64,000 nt of DNA from Armillaria gallica (GCA_037576215.1 JBANDB010000007.1:3503001-3567000); one strand, 5' to 3'. Positions 10,609 through 23,246 are shown, counted from the stretch's first letter. Notes: generated by a model from the letters alone, not told the origin. A program made the numbers and translations.

Positions 10609-12240
10609 AAAAAATAGAAAAATCATAACAACGGTTCCAGTAGAATCTATTTTCCTATGCTCGCGTGCTTTCTTTAGAGAAATGCAGAGATGGAGCTGGC
10701 TTATCTAGAGAAACTTGAATTAGTATCGTTCTTAACTTATAGGAACAGTATGCTGTTGGTGTTAGAGACTAAAAGTTCAGAATCCTAGCTATGAATTACC
10801 CTTTGAAGTCTTCAGGTATGTGAATTTATGAGATGAGAATGACAAACAAGGTGGTCTTTTTAGAATATCCTTATTTGTGTTTTGGATGAGAGGATGTGAA
10901 TCAAGTTATTTAACACTTGGTAGCTAGTGAGTTTAGAGAAACTTCGCAAAGTGTTATATCTCTTAAGAATGTAGAGATATTAACTTTAATTCATGTGTAT
11001 TGGGTGGTATGTGTGGTGTATGTATCCTCCAGGGGTTTGTTATTCTTTTCTATCTACAGGCCATTATCTTTTATACTACAGAACTGTACTTGCTAAGTAA
11101 GTGAACGTTTGCTTTGGCTTGATAACTGCAGCACACGATTAGTGAGCATAGTGAACTATTTGTAACTGTAGTCCATTATGCTATGCGTTATCCTACTGTG
11201 CATTGCATATTAAAAGTTCACGTAGTTAACTAGACTACAAAAGGTTACTAATTTACTGACTACTTAATCATCCATAGTTAACATATTACTAATCCTTGCT
11301 ATAGTCTTAACAAAATAAGACACATCCATATAGTTTCTTGAGAATCCATAGCCTTACATAGTATACACATAGTCAAACCATGTGACCATATGGCTCTGTC
11401 CATGTGCGCAGGCCTAGAATAATGACGCGTGTTTAATTTACTGTGGAAAGATTGGCAATCAATGTGCCTGGAGGCACAATGACTCATAGATATCAAAGTG
11501 AAAGTTCATGTGGAGTGGGAGATTGAATATGATTTGACCTGTGCCAGACTTGCAACGTTAGGTTTACTAAAAGTCTGCGCAAGGGAGATATGCAATAAAT
11601 TGTAGGTTGTGTCTGCAACTTCAGAGCACACAGAGCCTGGAGGCTCATCACTGCATCAGTCAAAACTACCAACCAATGACATGCAACAATCTGACTGACC
11701 TTTCGAACTCAATCACAGGCGACTTGCATACAGGCTGAGACATTGTGAACCTATGATTCTCAGCTGACAAAGTCCAAGCTGAGTGCTCATAGCTGACGTT
11801 TAAGCTGATGTGACATTGCTATTGAGCGCCCTCTTGGTCGTAGTTTAACTGTTGGCAGGAGAGCTTTAGCTGTCAGTCTCAACTTCCAGGCATGTGTTAT
11901 GGCAATCAGTCAGCATCTCAATGCAACCACACTGTCTCTGCACCTATTCTCATGGTCTTGTCACCCTCATCATTGCAATCTCTGCACCCATTCGCCCATG
12001 CGCTGGTTCATTATCAACCCCCAACAGCAGCTGACCACAAGGTTTCTGTTTCACTGTTGGACAATAGTTGCAGTGCCTGAACAGATCAATTCCATCAAAC
12101 CTTGTATCCCTGCATGTCCGAATACCACCTACAATGTCCATGGCAGCTCATTTTACCTACAAAACCCTGCTGCACAATCCCTCTCCCCTGCTGCACAAGC
12201 GGCAGCCCAAACAACATAAGTATGGCCTCACCTCGCCCCT
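10609..12240. other. AT-rich intergenic or decayed repeat, no gene seen
   Basis: 10.6-11.9 kb is AT-rich with no meaningful open frame. 11.9-12.24 kb has a 106-codon open stretch on the plus strand with no recognised motif. It may be the worn N-terminal part of the pseudogene that starts just after it. Confidence 0.4.
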
Positions 12241-12242
12241 AC

Positions 12243-14181
12243 ACCCTTTCCTGACCTGATGTGTGATACCAATATTCCTCCTCTAGCGTGCCAAGCCTGG
12301 GATGGTTTATATGGCACTGTTCTAGACCAATTCACTATCCTCACCACTCCCAACACCGGTCAAGGATTGTTGCAACCACTGCTCAGTCAAAATCATGAAG
12401 TCATAATATGTCAAGACTATTGATATGGACAGGATGACCATCTCATTTGGCCTCAACCCTATGACCCGCATCATCCACACTTCACCTGCATAAGACAGTC
12501 AGGTGGTGGCATGCCATTTGATGTTTTATATCAGCCGGTTCGCCGCCATGACTTTTTTGAAAGTGAAACTGCCTTGGGCATTCGTGGGCCAGACTTGTGG
12601 AACACAGTCACTCTGGAGAGACTGTGATCCGTTTGCGAACTCATCTTTGCTGAAGTTAACTCAAAAGAATAGGAGCCATCCATGCAACATGTTTTGATAA
12701 TCAACTCGCATTACATTCGCTTGTTTCTGGAACACCTGGCTGCTCTCCCTATGGTATTTGAACAGCTGTGCTTATGTGTTGCAGAAACCCAAAGACTAGT
12801 TTGTGAGCTTTGAGCCTATCTTGACTATGTTGAACTGTACCGCCCTTGAATGATGGGACGGATGCATCACCCAGAACAGGAAGAACAATGTGCGTACAAC
12901 TACCTGGTAGGTGTGTTCACTGCTAACCACACAGTCACACAGGAATGTTACCTTGCCAGCATCCCTGTATGGGTTTTGCAACCACTCTCACAGGCCGATC
13001 AGCTTCGTATTGATGAGCTGGGACCCATTCAGTCGCCCGCCAACTTTCTCATCCCCTTGGAGATGTCCCCTCTTTGTCTGCGACCCATCTACATTGGGTC
13101 AGCTACAGATGAGGACAAATATCGCACGATAGAAACCTTCACACATAATCATCTGGCCACACCCAATCTCTTTGCCCTCTCCAATAACCCAGCATCCTCT
13201 TCTAGGTTGCACCCTGCTCCCAGGGTGATAGATCAAGCATGATACTAGCCTTGTAAGTTCCTTTCCAAGGGCACCCTCCTTATTTTTTTTTTTGACTGTT
13301 TTGATCTTCCAGACAAGCAGCCTGATCAATCATGCCACGGTTGTCCACTCCCCATCAACAAGTCAAACCAAACTTCCTGCTTTGACAACTCTACACATTC
13401 ACTCCTCCCTCCTCTGATTGACATCTGGCAACTAGGGTTGGAAACTGTCAATGCTGACAAAGCACAACCACCCTGTACAGCCCATGGCTATGCACTACCG
13501 TGCCCTGATCTTTTCTGCACAGTCCAAAGCGAGGAGAAGCTGAAATCATTGCTTGCCTTATGGCTACATCTGAGAGTCAGGCTTCTAGTGTGTTTCAACT
13601 GTCACTATCAGGTAGATGTCAAGAACCATCAGCTTTGAAGGACCATTCTGCAGATGGACTGGCTCAACGTCCAGAAGAGCGCTGATGTGAACATCGAGCA
13701 GAGCACCACTGCGAATGCGCAAGGAGGAGCTGCATGACTGGATCAAGCGGCAAAATTTCTCGATAGTTGCAACCAAGAACTAACTGTTGACATATCTGGC
13801 AATGGAGTTGCACAATGGCAGGGGAAGGATGTCTCCCACTTGGGGCCTGATGATATTCGAGAGATTCTCTGGGAATTGGCCGAGATTAATTTTTGCCTCG
13901 AATTTTTTGCCCTTGACCAGAAGCTGTCCTCCCATCACAATGAGCAACATTGTAACCTTGTCGGTGGTTCCTTTCCCCATGGAAAGTGGAACCTGTTGCA
14001 CTGCGTGCAGCTCGGAAGCACTAATTATGGACTCACGCACTCAAATTACCTGGAGCATGCAGCATATGTTTTTTCCATGCATCAATATATGCAAGACTGG
14101 CTCAGCTGCCCTCAGAACTTGTCTGCAGCATCTTATCAAGCTCGATACAGGCCTGACAACATAGAACACATTGAGACTGTA
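12243..14181 (+). pseudogene. Decayed copy of a large Agaricomycete hypothetical protein family
   Basis: One plus-strand frame runs through this whole stretch with about eight in-frame stops. Recognisable segments in order are RHDFFESETALGIRGPDLWN (about 12543), HVLIINSHYIRLFLEHLAAL (12690), YNYLVGVF (12900), ECYLASIPVWVLQPLSQADQ (12950), IYIGSATDEDKYRTI (13090) and IREILWELAEINFCLEFFAL (13850). From memory this order matches large uncharacterised proteins found in many copies in mushroom genomes; I know no function. Stops such as LERL-TGA-SVCEL and CEL-TGA-AYLDY fit CGA or TGG turned into TGA. The 3' end is interrupted at 14180 by the giant inverted repeat. Confidence 0.6.
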
Positions 14182-17100
14182 TGGTCCAAATAGACAGAAA
14201 TAATTAAGGTGTGTAATAGCAGAAATTGCATTGTGTACAACACCAAAATCAGCTATATTTTCAGCTATGACCACAAATTGATCTATATGTCTTTTGTCTA
14301 ATACAAATCAAAAATATTTGCATCTTTATGACACAAAAAAGATGTATATAGTATATTATGACTCATTCTGTATCTAATAGCTGTAAATGTAACACTTCAT
14401 TGTATATGCCTGAACCTGTTTGTAGTATTTGTACACTTATGAATTTGACTGTGTATTGGGTCTTTCAGAAGTTCAGATGTGTGACACAAAAAGTGACAAC
14501 ACTAAAGTGTCTGCGATGCAAATGACCAAAATCACAGTGTCTGCAATGCAAATCACCTAATTAAACTGGACTGTGACACATTTGGGCACAGCACATGTTT
14601 GTGTGTATCATAATCATGTTATCATGTTTACCATATGTCTGAATAATCACATTTATTACCTGTACTGTGTGTTCATGATTATATTGTTTAGTCACATTGA
14701 CGCAACAGGAAGTGATCAGAATTGGTGTAGCACACCTTTCAAATGTATCAGGATTCAGACTGCAACTTTACCTTTCAGACTTAGCAGTTTTTGAGAAGTA
14801 CTAGTTTTCAATGAATTCCAGAGTTTGCCGAGCTCATCCAAAATGGCCGGCTGTACACTATATTTTCGTCGTTTGAGGATTCCAATGGCTCTCCATGCAC
14901 AATGAATATTGTATATAGTCAGAATATCAAATTTTATAAGTTAATATGAAGTCCCTTGTCTATACAAGCTATTCAAAGAGCAGATAAATGCAAGAAATGT
15001 ATATAGAATGACCTAAATCCGATGTTTTAAAGAGTATATTCCATACTGCACACCGTAATCTCAATATATCAGTATAATTATAGTGCCATACATAGTTTAA
15101 TATAAATCTACACAGATCTATATCCCTGCCCTGAAAGAAATATCATGTGAGAGCCTCAATGTGCGTAACATGCAGATGAAAGTTTCACTTGAATTCACTT
15201 TCACCTAAGTGAAAAAGTGGGTAACGAAGGGTGTAGTGGTAGATCAGGGTGGATCGAACAACTTGCATGAGTAATATGGTGTGCATAGTACCATCATTAA
15301 CAAGAATTACATCTATTGAGATGTTTTATAGGACCACAGAACTGAAATACAGTTCAAAATGCATAAAATCCGAAGTTTTGAGGAAAAAATTGCAAATAAC
15401 AATGAATTATGGGCATTTAAAGTACTGAAAAGTATGTACATACATCATAGATAGCAGAAATACTATATCCCATTCATTTCTGAGGCCTCAGAGTGGGTGG
15501 TATAAGCAGGGGATGCATTCCGAGGATACATTCTGTTCACTTGATCACCCTGGACTGTAAGTCTGCACAGCAATCAAGTGGCTGTGTGTCTTCTTTTTTA
15601 CTCTTTCACCATGACCTCACCTTGCCTCTGCACTCACATAGCATGCAAATTGTGCTCTCTTTCAGTATACAAGATGTGTTTATTTTATTTTATTACTTTT
15701 AATTGCTTTTTAGTTGTTTTCTACACATCTGGCAGCCCCAAGAGCCCCAGATGGCATGCATCTCATCCCCACCACCAGCATAAGCCCTTGAATGAGGCCT
15801 CCCCATGCACCACCCCCATCAACAAGTAACACAATATCCCCACTATTGATGGTGACGACAACGATTGCCCATGCCCAGCCACAGCTATGAAAACAGCCTG
15901 CATTCTTTATCCCGGCCAACCTAGCACATCCCACATCAAGATCAGTGCCAATTGCTGCCATCCATGACTTCTGCACATCACAAGAGTGTGTAGTATGTCT
16001 GGAGATTCAATATCAACTACCATCTTGGCATGAAAGAGATTATAGAAGACAAGACAGGCCACAATGACAACATCAAAGAAGATGACAGTGACAATGACAA
16101 TGAGGGTGAGGGAGGCAATACTCCAATGAGGTGCCCTAGGAGTATGTAGGGGAAGACTGTTGGAGCAGGAGAGGGAGGAGGGAGGATGCTGGAGAGCAGG
16201 AGAGGTTGAGGAGGAGGGCAAGATCAAGATCAAGATGCTGACGATGAATGACAATGACAATGATCAAGCCCTCTTGGGCCTCGCAGGACAACTCGAGGGC
16301 ACAATGATTGCATCCATAACCATCTCCATATGACCACTGCCCTGCCCACCACCCCCCGCCTCGCCAAAATCCAACAATAGGCTCCCACATGCCCTTTGGC
16401 CCCTCCAACCACCCAAGATTTGTGTACCCCCCATTTTCTGGGTGAGGGAACATGAATCCGATATGCACTAGGCCACCTGATGCCCCAGTCATCATGCATC
16501 GGCACCACATCCCTATCCCCAGCCTTTCTGCTCTATTTTCGCCCCTACTGCCTACCCACCACCGTAAGGATCTCACCACCTCTGTTTTTGACATCAGAGA
16601 ATCCAGTGGTAATGTCCGTTTCCCTCCCTGACCTTTCCATTATTGTAAAAACAACACCACCACCCCCCCTCTCGTTTTCCCCATACCACCAATGTCCAGA
16701 CCATGATGACAATGCCGGGACTGTCTGTTTCATTGCACAGGATGCCCATCTCCTCAATGATCACCCCCATCATGCCCTCTGATTATTCCTATGCCTGCAG
16801 TGCTCACTGCAATGGCGTGTATTTTTTTTTAATTGTGTAAATATTATATTTTGGACCTATATAATATATATATCTTAATCTGTTTTAATGGCTTCATGGC
16901 TCAGTGGTTAAGTTGTGTTATCTATTAGTTATGTTATCTGTGTACTAGTGTTTGAACCTTTTTGAGTGTGGTATTTTTTCATTTCTGCTGGAAAAATGGT
17001 GACCCTCATGAATTCCAGCCATTTTAGAAGCTTTTCTGGGGCTATTTAATTTTTTGCCCCTAATCAGTTGTCATGTTGCTGCACACACAGTAAACTAAGA

Positions 17101-17574
17101 AGTCCAGTGTTGCAGTACTCTATAAAGTCTTTACTACATATTGTATCTAAAATTGTTAAATTATCTGGTGCAACATATAACATTAATTGCTTCAATTTGT
17201 TCCACTGGTGTTACAAGTAGGTTTGTATTGTGTCACACAAGGAGTGGTTTCAGCTATATGTGGCATAGATTAACATTGTGGCTTGAATTGTGTTGCATGA
17301 ACCATCATTGACAGACATTTGTGAGATCTCACTAGTTCATTATCTGTGTTGTGTTGCAGCCTTCAGCAAGACTTGTTATATGTGTCACAGATTAAGACTG
17401 TAGATCAAAATGTGTTGTGCAATCCATTGATTGGAGTGATTTGTGTTGCAGGAACCCAATTGATGAATTTCATGTGTTACAGAGTTTAAAACTAAACCAA
17501 ATAGCATCACATAGCATGTAACATTACACTTTTTGTGTTACAATATACCCTAAAATAATTATTTCCTACTATTA
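14179..17574 (+). repeat. Left arm of giant inverted repeat
   Basis: About 3.4 kb. It carries arrays of TGTGACACA- and TGTGTTGCA-like motifs near its outer (14475-14590) and inner (17090-17560) parts and a C-rich, polypyrimidine middle (15.6-16.8 kb). The open frames inside it have mirror partners in the right arm that differ by many non-silent changes, so they do not look coding. Compared with the right arm it has an extra insertion at about 16.89-17.01 kb. Confidence 0.85.
16889..16975 (+). ncRNA. tRNA-like (SINE head) insertion in the left arm
   Basis: Pol III promoter-like boxes are present: box A TGGCTCAGTGG at 16897-16907 and box B-like GTTTGAACC at 16950-16958, about 43 bases apart. 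A full cloverleaf is not evident. The mirror position in the right arm (about 18.45-18.52 kb) lacks it, so it arrived after the palindrome formed. Likely a tRNA-derived SINE fragment. Confidence 0.5.
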
Positions 17575-17869
17575 CAACAATACATTTGTGTGTATCTACC
17601 ATCCAAGTGTGTGCCGGACACAAAGATAAAGTAATAAAGTATTTTGTCCCGAATCTAACCCCCCCAATGGGATACAAGACATGTCCTCTCAGCGCCTCTT
17701 TGACATGTCGAGGACATACCCAGAACCAGAGGTATTAACTGACGAGACCACCTCTGGTTGATATGGAACTTGCAGAGTGTGGGACAGATGTCTAGGTAAG
17801 ATGGGAGCACAACCAAAGTTCATGAAAAAGGAGTCACAATAGAAGGCAGCAATGTCAGTCTTATCATTA
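17575..17869. other. Loop of the giant inverted repeat, with a 10-bp perfect hairpin
   Basis: Unpaired 295-bp centre. It contains AACCAGAGGT (17724-17733) and its exact complement ACCTCTGGTT (17750-17759) separated by 16 bases, and two copies of the palindromic GACATGTC (17678-17685 and 17702-17709). No coding frame of note. Confidence 0.8.
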
Positions 17870-20800
17870 TAATAGTAGGAAATAATTATTTTAGGGTATA
17901 TTGTAACACAAAAAGTGTAATGTTACATGCTATATGATGCTATTTGGTTTAGTTTTAAACTCTGTAACACATGAAATTCATCAATTGGGTTCCTGCAACA
18001 CAAATCACTCCAATCAATGAAGTGTGCAACACATTTTAATCTACAGTCTTGATCTGTGACACATATAACAAGTCTTGCTGAAGGTTGCAACACAACACTG
18101 ATATTTGAGAATAGCTACAACAAGCTTCACAGATAATGAACTAGTGAGATCCCACAAACATCTGTCAATGATGGCTTGTGCAACACAATTCAAGCCACAA
18201 TGTTAATCTATGCCACATATAGTTGAAATCACTCCTTGTGTGACACAACACTAACCCACTCATAACAGCAGTGAAGCAAATTGAAGCAATCACTGTTATA
18301 TGTTGCACCAGATAGTTTAACAATTTTTGATGCAACCAGTAGTAAAGACTTTATAGAACACTGTGACACTAGACTTCTTATTCTACTGTGTGTGCAACAA
18401 CATGACAACTGATCAGAGGCCAAAAATGAAATAACCTTGGAAAAACTTCGCAAATGGCCAGAATTCATTGGCATGACTGGTTTGCCTGCACAATACTATA
18501 TTACAAATTATATTCAATATATAGGTTTAAAAAATAATATTTATGCAATTGAAAAAAAAATTCACACCATTGCAGTGAGCACTGCAGGCGTACAAATCAT
18601 CAGAGCCCATGGAGGCCATGGTCATCAAGGGGGTAGGCAGCCTATGTGCTGAAACAGACAGTCCTCACGTTGTTGTGGCGGTCAGGATGTCGGTGGTATG
18701 AGGAAAATGGGTGGGTAAGCGCCGGTGACGTTTTCACAGTGATGGAAATGTTGGAGAGAAAAACAGACCTCACTGTTGGATTCCCCAATGTTGAAAATGG
18801 GGGTCGTGAGGTCCTAGGGGTGGTGCTGAGGCCATAGGGGTAGTAGTAGAGCAGAAAGAGTGGGGAAGTGGATGGGGTAGCGACGCCTAGCAATGAGGGT
18901 GTCGGGGGAGCCTGTGCATAGCAGAATCATGTTCCTCCACACAATAAATGGGGGGCCTGTGAAGACAGGGTGCCTAGGGATCATGAGTGGACTGCATGAG
19001 GCCGATGTTGGTTTTTGGGGGGGTCAGCACCAGCAGAGGCTGGAGTGGTCGTACAGCCGGGTTTCTGGGCGCATTCACTATGCCCTCAAGCTCTCCCTGA
19101 ATAGTCAAAAAAGTGCCACCGTCATCATCATTGTCTGTCATCAGCATCCCAATCTTCACCCCCCCTTTTTCCTTGACATCTCTGGCCCTCCAGCATCCTC
19201 CATCCACGTCCTCCTTCTCCAACATCCTTCCCCCAAACTTTCCCAGGGCCTTGCATCAGAGGATGACTGTCCCCGCTCTTGCCATCATCATTGTCTTGGC
19301 TAGTTCCACATTCGATAGCTCCTCCCATGCCGAGATGGCAGCCGATATCGAATCCCCAGATGTACTACACACTCTTGTGGTGTGCAAAACTCATGGACAG
19401 TGGCGATTGGCACCAATCTGGATGTGGGAGGTGCTGGGTTGGCTGGGATAGGGATGGGGGGCTGTTTTCGTGGCTGTGGCTGAGCATAGGCAATCATTGT
19501 CATCGCCATCAATGGTGGGGATATCATGCTAGTCGTCAATGGGGGTGATGTACAAGGAGGCCTCATTCAAGGGCTAAAGCTGGTGGTGGAGGTGAGATGC
19601 ACACCATCCGAGGCTCTTGGGGCCACCAGATGTGCAGAAAACACCTAAAAAGCAATTAGAAGTAGTAAAATAAAATAAACATACCTTTGAAACTGAAAGA
19701 GAGCACGATTTGTGTCCTATACAAGCGCGGAGGTGAGGTGAGGTGGTGGTGAAAGTGTAAAAAAGAAGATGCACAGCCACTCAATCGCTGTGTAGATTTA
19801 TAGTCCAGGGCAATCAAACCAGCAAAATGCATCCTCAGCATGCATCCACTACTTGATGCATGCATTCTGAGGACCCATAAATCTTTGGGAATACATTATA
19901 CATATATTCATAACATATTTCTGTAGTACTATCCAAAATCCAAAACCAATAGAACGTGATAATAGTCATTTATTCTGATTTACCCTGTATTTTTGTACTT
20001 TTTGAAGCATATATCATGTATATGTACTTCAATACTGCCTGTATCAGTGTAGTTTCTGTTGGATATATTTTAATAGTCCTTCTAGTAGCCAACCTACCTG
20101 TTTGATCCACCCTGATCTACTGCTAAGTAATTCATTACACACTTCTTTGCTTTAAGTGGAAGTGGATGAAATGGGAATTTCTGTGAGCTCGTTTTGCATC
20201 CTCAGACCTTTCACAGTATATCTCTTTCAGGGCTGGCACATTTATTGATACATACTATTCTTAAATAATGTTGGCTACCCTACTTTGGTCATTATATTCA
20301 GATTTGAATGTACAGTACATCATATACCCTTCAAAACAGTAAATTTTGGTCATTCCAATGACTTCTTTTGCCTTTATCTCCTCTTTGAGCAAGTAGTATA
20401 GCATAAATCATTTATATACAAGTACTTTCAGTAGTATGCCAACTGTATATAATATATCTGGGCTATAAAAAGGTCTCAGGATCCTCAAACGATGAAAATA
20501 TAGTGTACAGCCGGCTATTTTGGGTGAGCCCAGCAAACTCCGGAATTCATTGAAAACTAGTAGTACTGCTTGAAAACTGCTAACACTGAAAGGTAAAGTG
20601 GCAGTCTGAATCCTGATACATTTGAAAGGTGTGCCACACCAATTCTGATCACTTCCTGTTGTGTCAATGTGATTAAACAATATAATTATAAACGCACAGT
20701 ACAGTTAATGATGTGATTATTTGGACACATGGTCAAGGTGATAACATGATTATGATGCACACAAAGATGTGCTGTGCCCGAATGTGTCACAGTCCAGTTT

Positions 20801-21184
20801 AATTGTGTGATTTGTGTCGCACACACTTTAATTTTGGTCATTTGTGTCACAGACACTTTGGTGTTGTCACTTTTTGTGTCACACATTTTCACTTACAGCA
20901 CTAGTGTTCACAGTCAAATTCATAGGTGTACAAATACTACACACAGGTTCAGGCATATACAATGAATTGTGATATTTTACAGCTAATAGATACAGAATGA
21001 GTCATAGTATACTATATACATCTTTTTTGTGTCATAAAGATGCAAATATTTTTGATTTGTGTTAGATAAAAGACATACAGATCAATTTGTGGTCACAGCT
21101 GAAAATATAGCTGATTTTGGTGTTGTACACAATGCAATTTCTGCTATTACACACCTTAATTATTTCTGTCTATTTGGACCATAC
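17870..21184 (-). repeat. Right arm of giant inverted repeat
   Basis: About 3.3 kb, the inverted partner of 14179-17574. The mirror of the left-arm frame at 15578-15829 lies at 19574-19780 on the minus strand, and the mirror of 16480-16782 lies at 18642-18893. It lacks the tRNA-like insertion found in the left arm, which accounts for most of the length difference. Confidence 0.85.
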
Positions 21185-21309
21185 GTTGGGCAGGAATCAC
21201 ACCTGCATTGTCATACATTCTGGCAGTGGCATGGCCGATTCTGCGAGGACGAGCATTCAGTTGGGTGGAGGTGCTGTGGCAACATGGTACTGTAGCTGAT
21301 ATTGGCTGA
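21184..21309 (+). pseudogene. Distal continuation of the hypothetical protein gene split by the giant repeat
   Basis: Directly right of the palindrome two frames are open. Joined to the left side across a single TA, one frame continues 42 codons and stops at 21307-21309. Joined with no duplicated bases, another frame continues with HTFWQWHGR, which resembles the C-terminal CxTFFxxFGR pattern I associate with this family. Either way this looks like the displaced 3' end of the 12.2-14.2 kb pseudogene. Because the gene already has indels, frame alone cannot decide which join is right. Confidence 0.45.
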
Positions 21310-23246
21310 TATTTAACCTTCGTAACCAATTGCGACAGTTTACAGTCTGGTTCTGGCCCTGCATGCCATGCAGGTCTGACCCTACATCCTGGAGTGTTGA
21401 AGGACACTGCAAAGAAGGGGTGGCAAAATGGGAGATCACACCATGGTAATGGATAATAGGGGGGTTAGCTGCTGGACAAGTGGCTGAAACAGGAGACAGA
21501 TGATGGTGGGGCCTGTAATTAAGGGAAATGGCGCTGTACTAGAGACCGGCAGTGATCGAGAGCACATGATAGGAGTGTGACGAGTGTACATGGAAGTACA
21601 CAGATGTACATGGAGGTATTTGTCTATCAGTTTGCACGTCACTTCATGGTTGGAGACTTAGCTAATATATTGAGAGGTTGGTCACGAATGCAGGTGAATT
21701 GCTTTTGCGAAATACAGAAAAAGCCATGTACATCAATGTAATTGGATGCACACAGGATCTCACAGATCTTCATGCAAATACATGGAATTTCAGGTGTATT
21801 GTCCAGGTAAGCTGCAGATAGTTGCTACTAACCAGAGTTTGAATATTCAGCCAAATGCGGTTCACTGCCGTGGTGTTTCATCGGTGATCACTGTTGTGGT
21901 AAGAGCATTCAGCATCGACTGGCTGTTGGCACCTTCAATTTAGATCTTGCTTGAGGGAACTTTACATTAAATAGACACCTGATATCACAAAATTTTCTTC
22001 TCATGAGATTGAAGCCATATCATTTCATGGATAAGGTAAAGTAAAAAAACTATGGCCTAGAAATGAGGTGGGCTTATAAATATTCAACCACTGAGAATGT
22101 AATTACTCAGAGACAGATCTCTGGCTTTGGCAGAGAGCAGGAGGCGGCCAGTGCAACGACTACCAACTGCAAGACCAATGGCATCGCATCTCCAAATGGG
22201 AAATTCCGGCATATTCTGACTCAGTTCAAACTCCGGTCGCTAGCAGTTGCTATCAGTAGTGACCCCCAAGCATAAGTATTGAGCCTGCGGAATCCCCATT
22301 TTGAAAAACCTGTGTGGTCTTGTTTGTATCACAAGATGGCTCGATGCCTAAACTATTGCTTTTTTCCAAGTCCTATTAATATAGGATTACTTGGTCATTA
22401 TATATATGGGACACCCCATGGGAAATTTCACAACATCCATCATGCATTTTGCCGCTTTGCCCTTCTGGGCTCTCCATGGGAATTATTTTCTTTCATTCAT
22501 CAATTTTCGGTCTGTACTTCTGTGACTCCTCTTTTTCCTCACTTGCCCTCTGGAGCTCCCTTCGCTTGCCCACCCTCTTCACACACCATAATCCATGTTG
22601 GTCATTCCCAATAAAAATGTTGCCTCTTATTTTGGTGGTTTAACTTACGGTTTACACGTCTTTACTCCATCGCTACCTGTTCTCCATTTATTTTTCCTTG
22701 CTCTATGCTATGCTGTATCATTGTGGGGGTGTATTCTTTACTCCTCATGGATATCCTCCTCTTCTTCCGACTCTGCCACCTTTTCTTTTAGCCCACCCGT
22801 TCTTCTACTTCCATGTTGTCCTCTGTTACATATGATAGTTGTTGATCACTCGCATTGTGTTTGCATAACCTGAACAGCTATCTGTCGACGGCACACTGTC
22901 TCTGACATTGGGGTATGTTATTCTCCCTGGAACAAAGACCGCAATGCTGAATTTAAGTATTCTGGCCACAGCTATAAAGACTGTATGTATTGGATATTTT
23001 TCTGAGTCTCTATCGCTCATCTTCTTCTATGGAGCCACACTTCTGAGCTACCTCACACAATGTTGCCTTCTGACAAACACAATACATGAAGTTCCCAACA
23101 AACATCATGAGAACGTAAAGGAAAGACCTCAAAACTGCTGATGCACTGAAAATCTATCACATGCAACTGGCACCATGGAGGCGCATCGAGCTGATGTAGT
23201 CAAAAACCTTGTGCAGGTTCCTGAGAGTTCTTTGTAAGACTACAAG
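21310..23246. other. No gene recognised
   Basis: Short open stretches only (22063-22275, 22279-22614, 22595-22873). A pyrimidine-rich segment spans about 22.45-22.85 kb. Nothing matches a family I recognise. Weakly protein-like text just before 23.25 kb (KIYHMQLAPWRRIELM near 23150, plus strand, followed by TAG) may belong to the next ORF. Confidence 0.4.

Larger units (their letters stand above)
14179..21184. mobile_element. Giant inverted-repeat (foldback) element, about 7.0 kb, no transposase seen
   Basis: The first bases (GTATGGTCCAAATAGACAG, from 14179) are the exact reverse complement of the last (ending at 21184). The match continues inward, imperfectly but along nearly the whole length, to 17574 on the left and 17870 on the right, leaving a 295-bp loop. 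Checked anchor pairs include 14200-14400 with 20990-21170, 14470-14680 with 20690-20890, 15540-15760 with 19610-19830, 15840-15900 with 19450-19530, and 17380-17574 with 17870-18080. By eye the arms are roughly 80-90% alike. A TA dinucleotide flanks TGGTCC and GGACCA on both sides and may be a target duplication. No ORF resembles a transposase, so mobility would depend on a source elsewhere. Confidence 0.88.

Noticed and set aside
15578..19780. Open frames in the palindrome arms (for example 16480-16782 and 18642-18893) as genes
   Set aside because: Mirror frames in the two arms differ by many amino-acid changes, are low-complexity, and have no motif. They are better explained as pyrimidine-rich repeat DNA.
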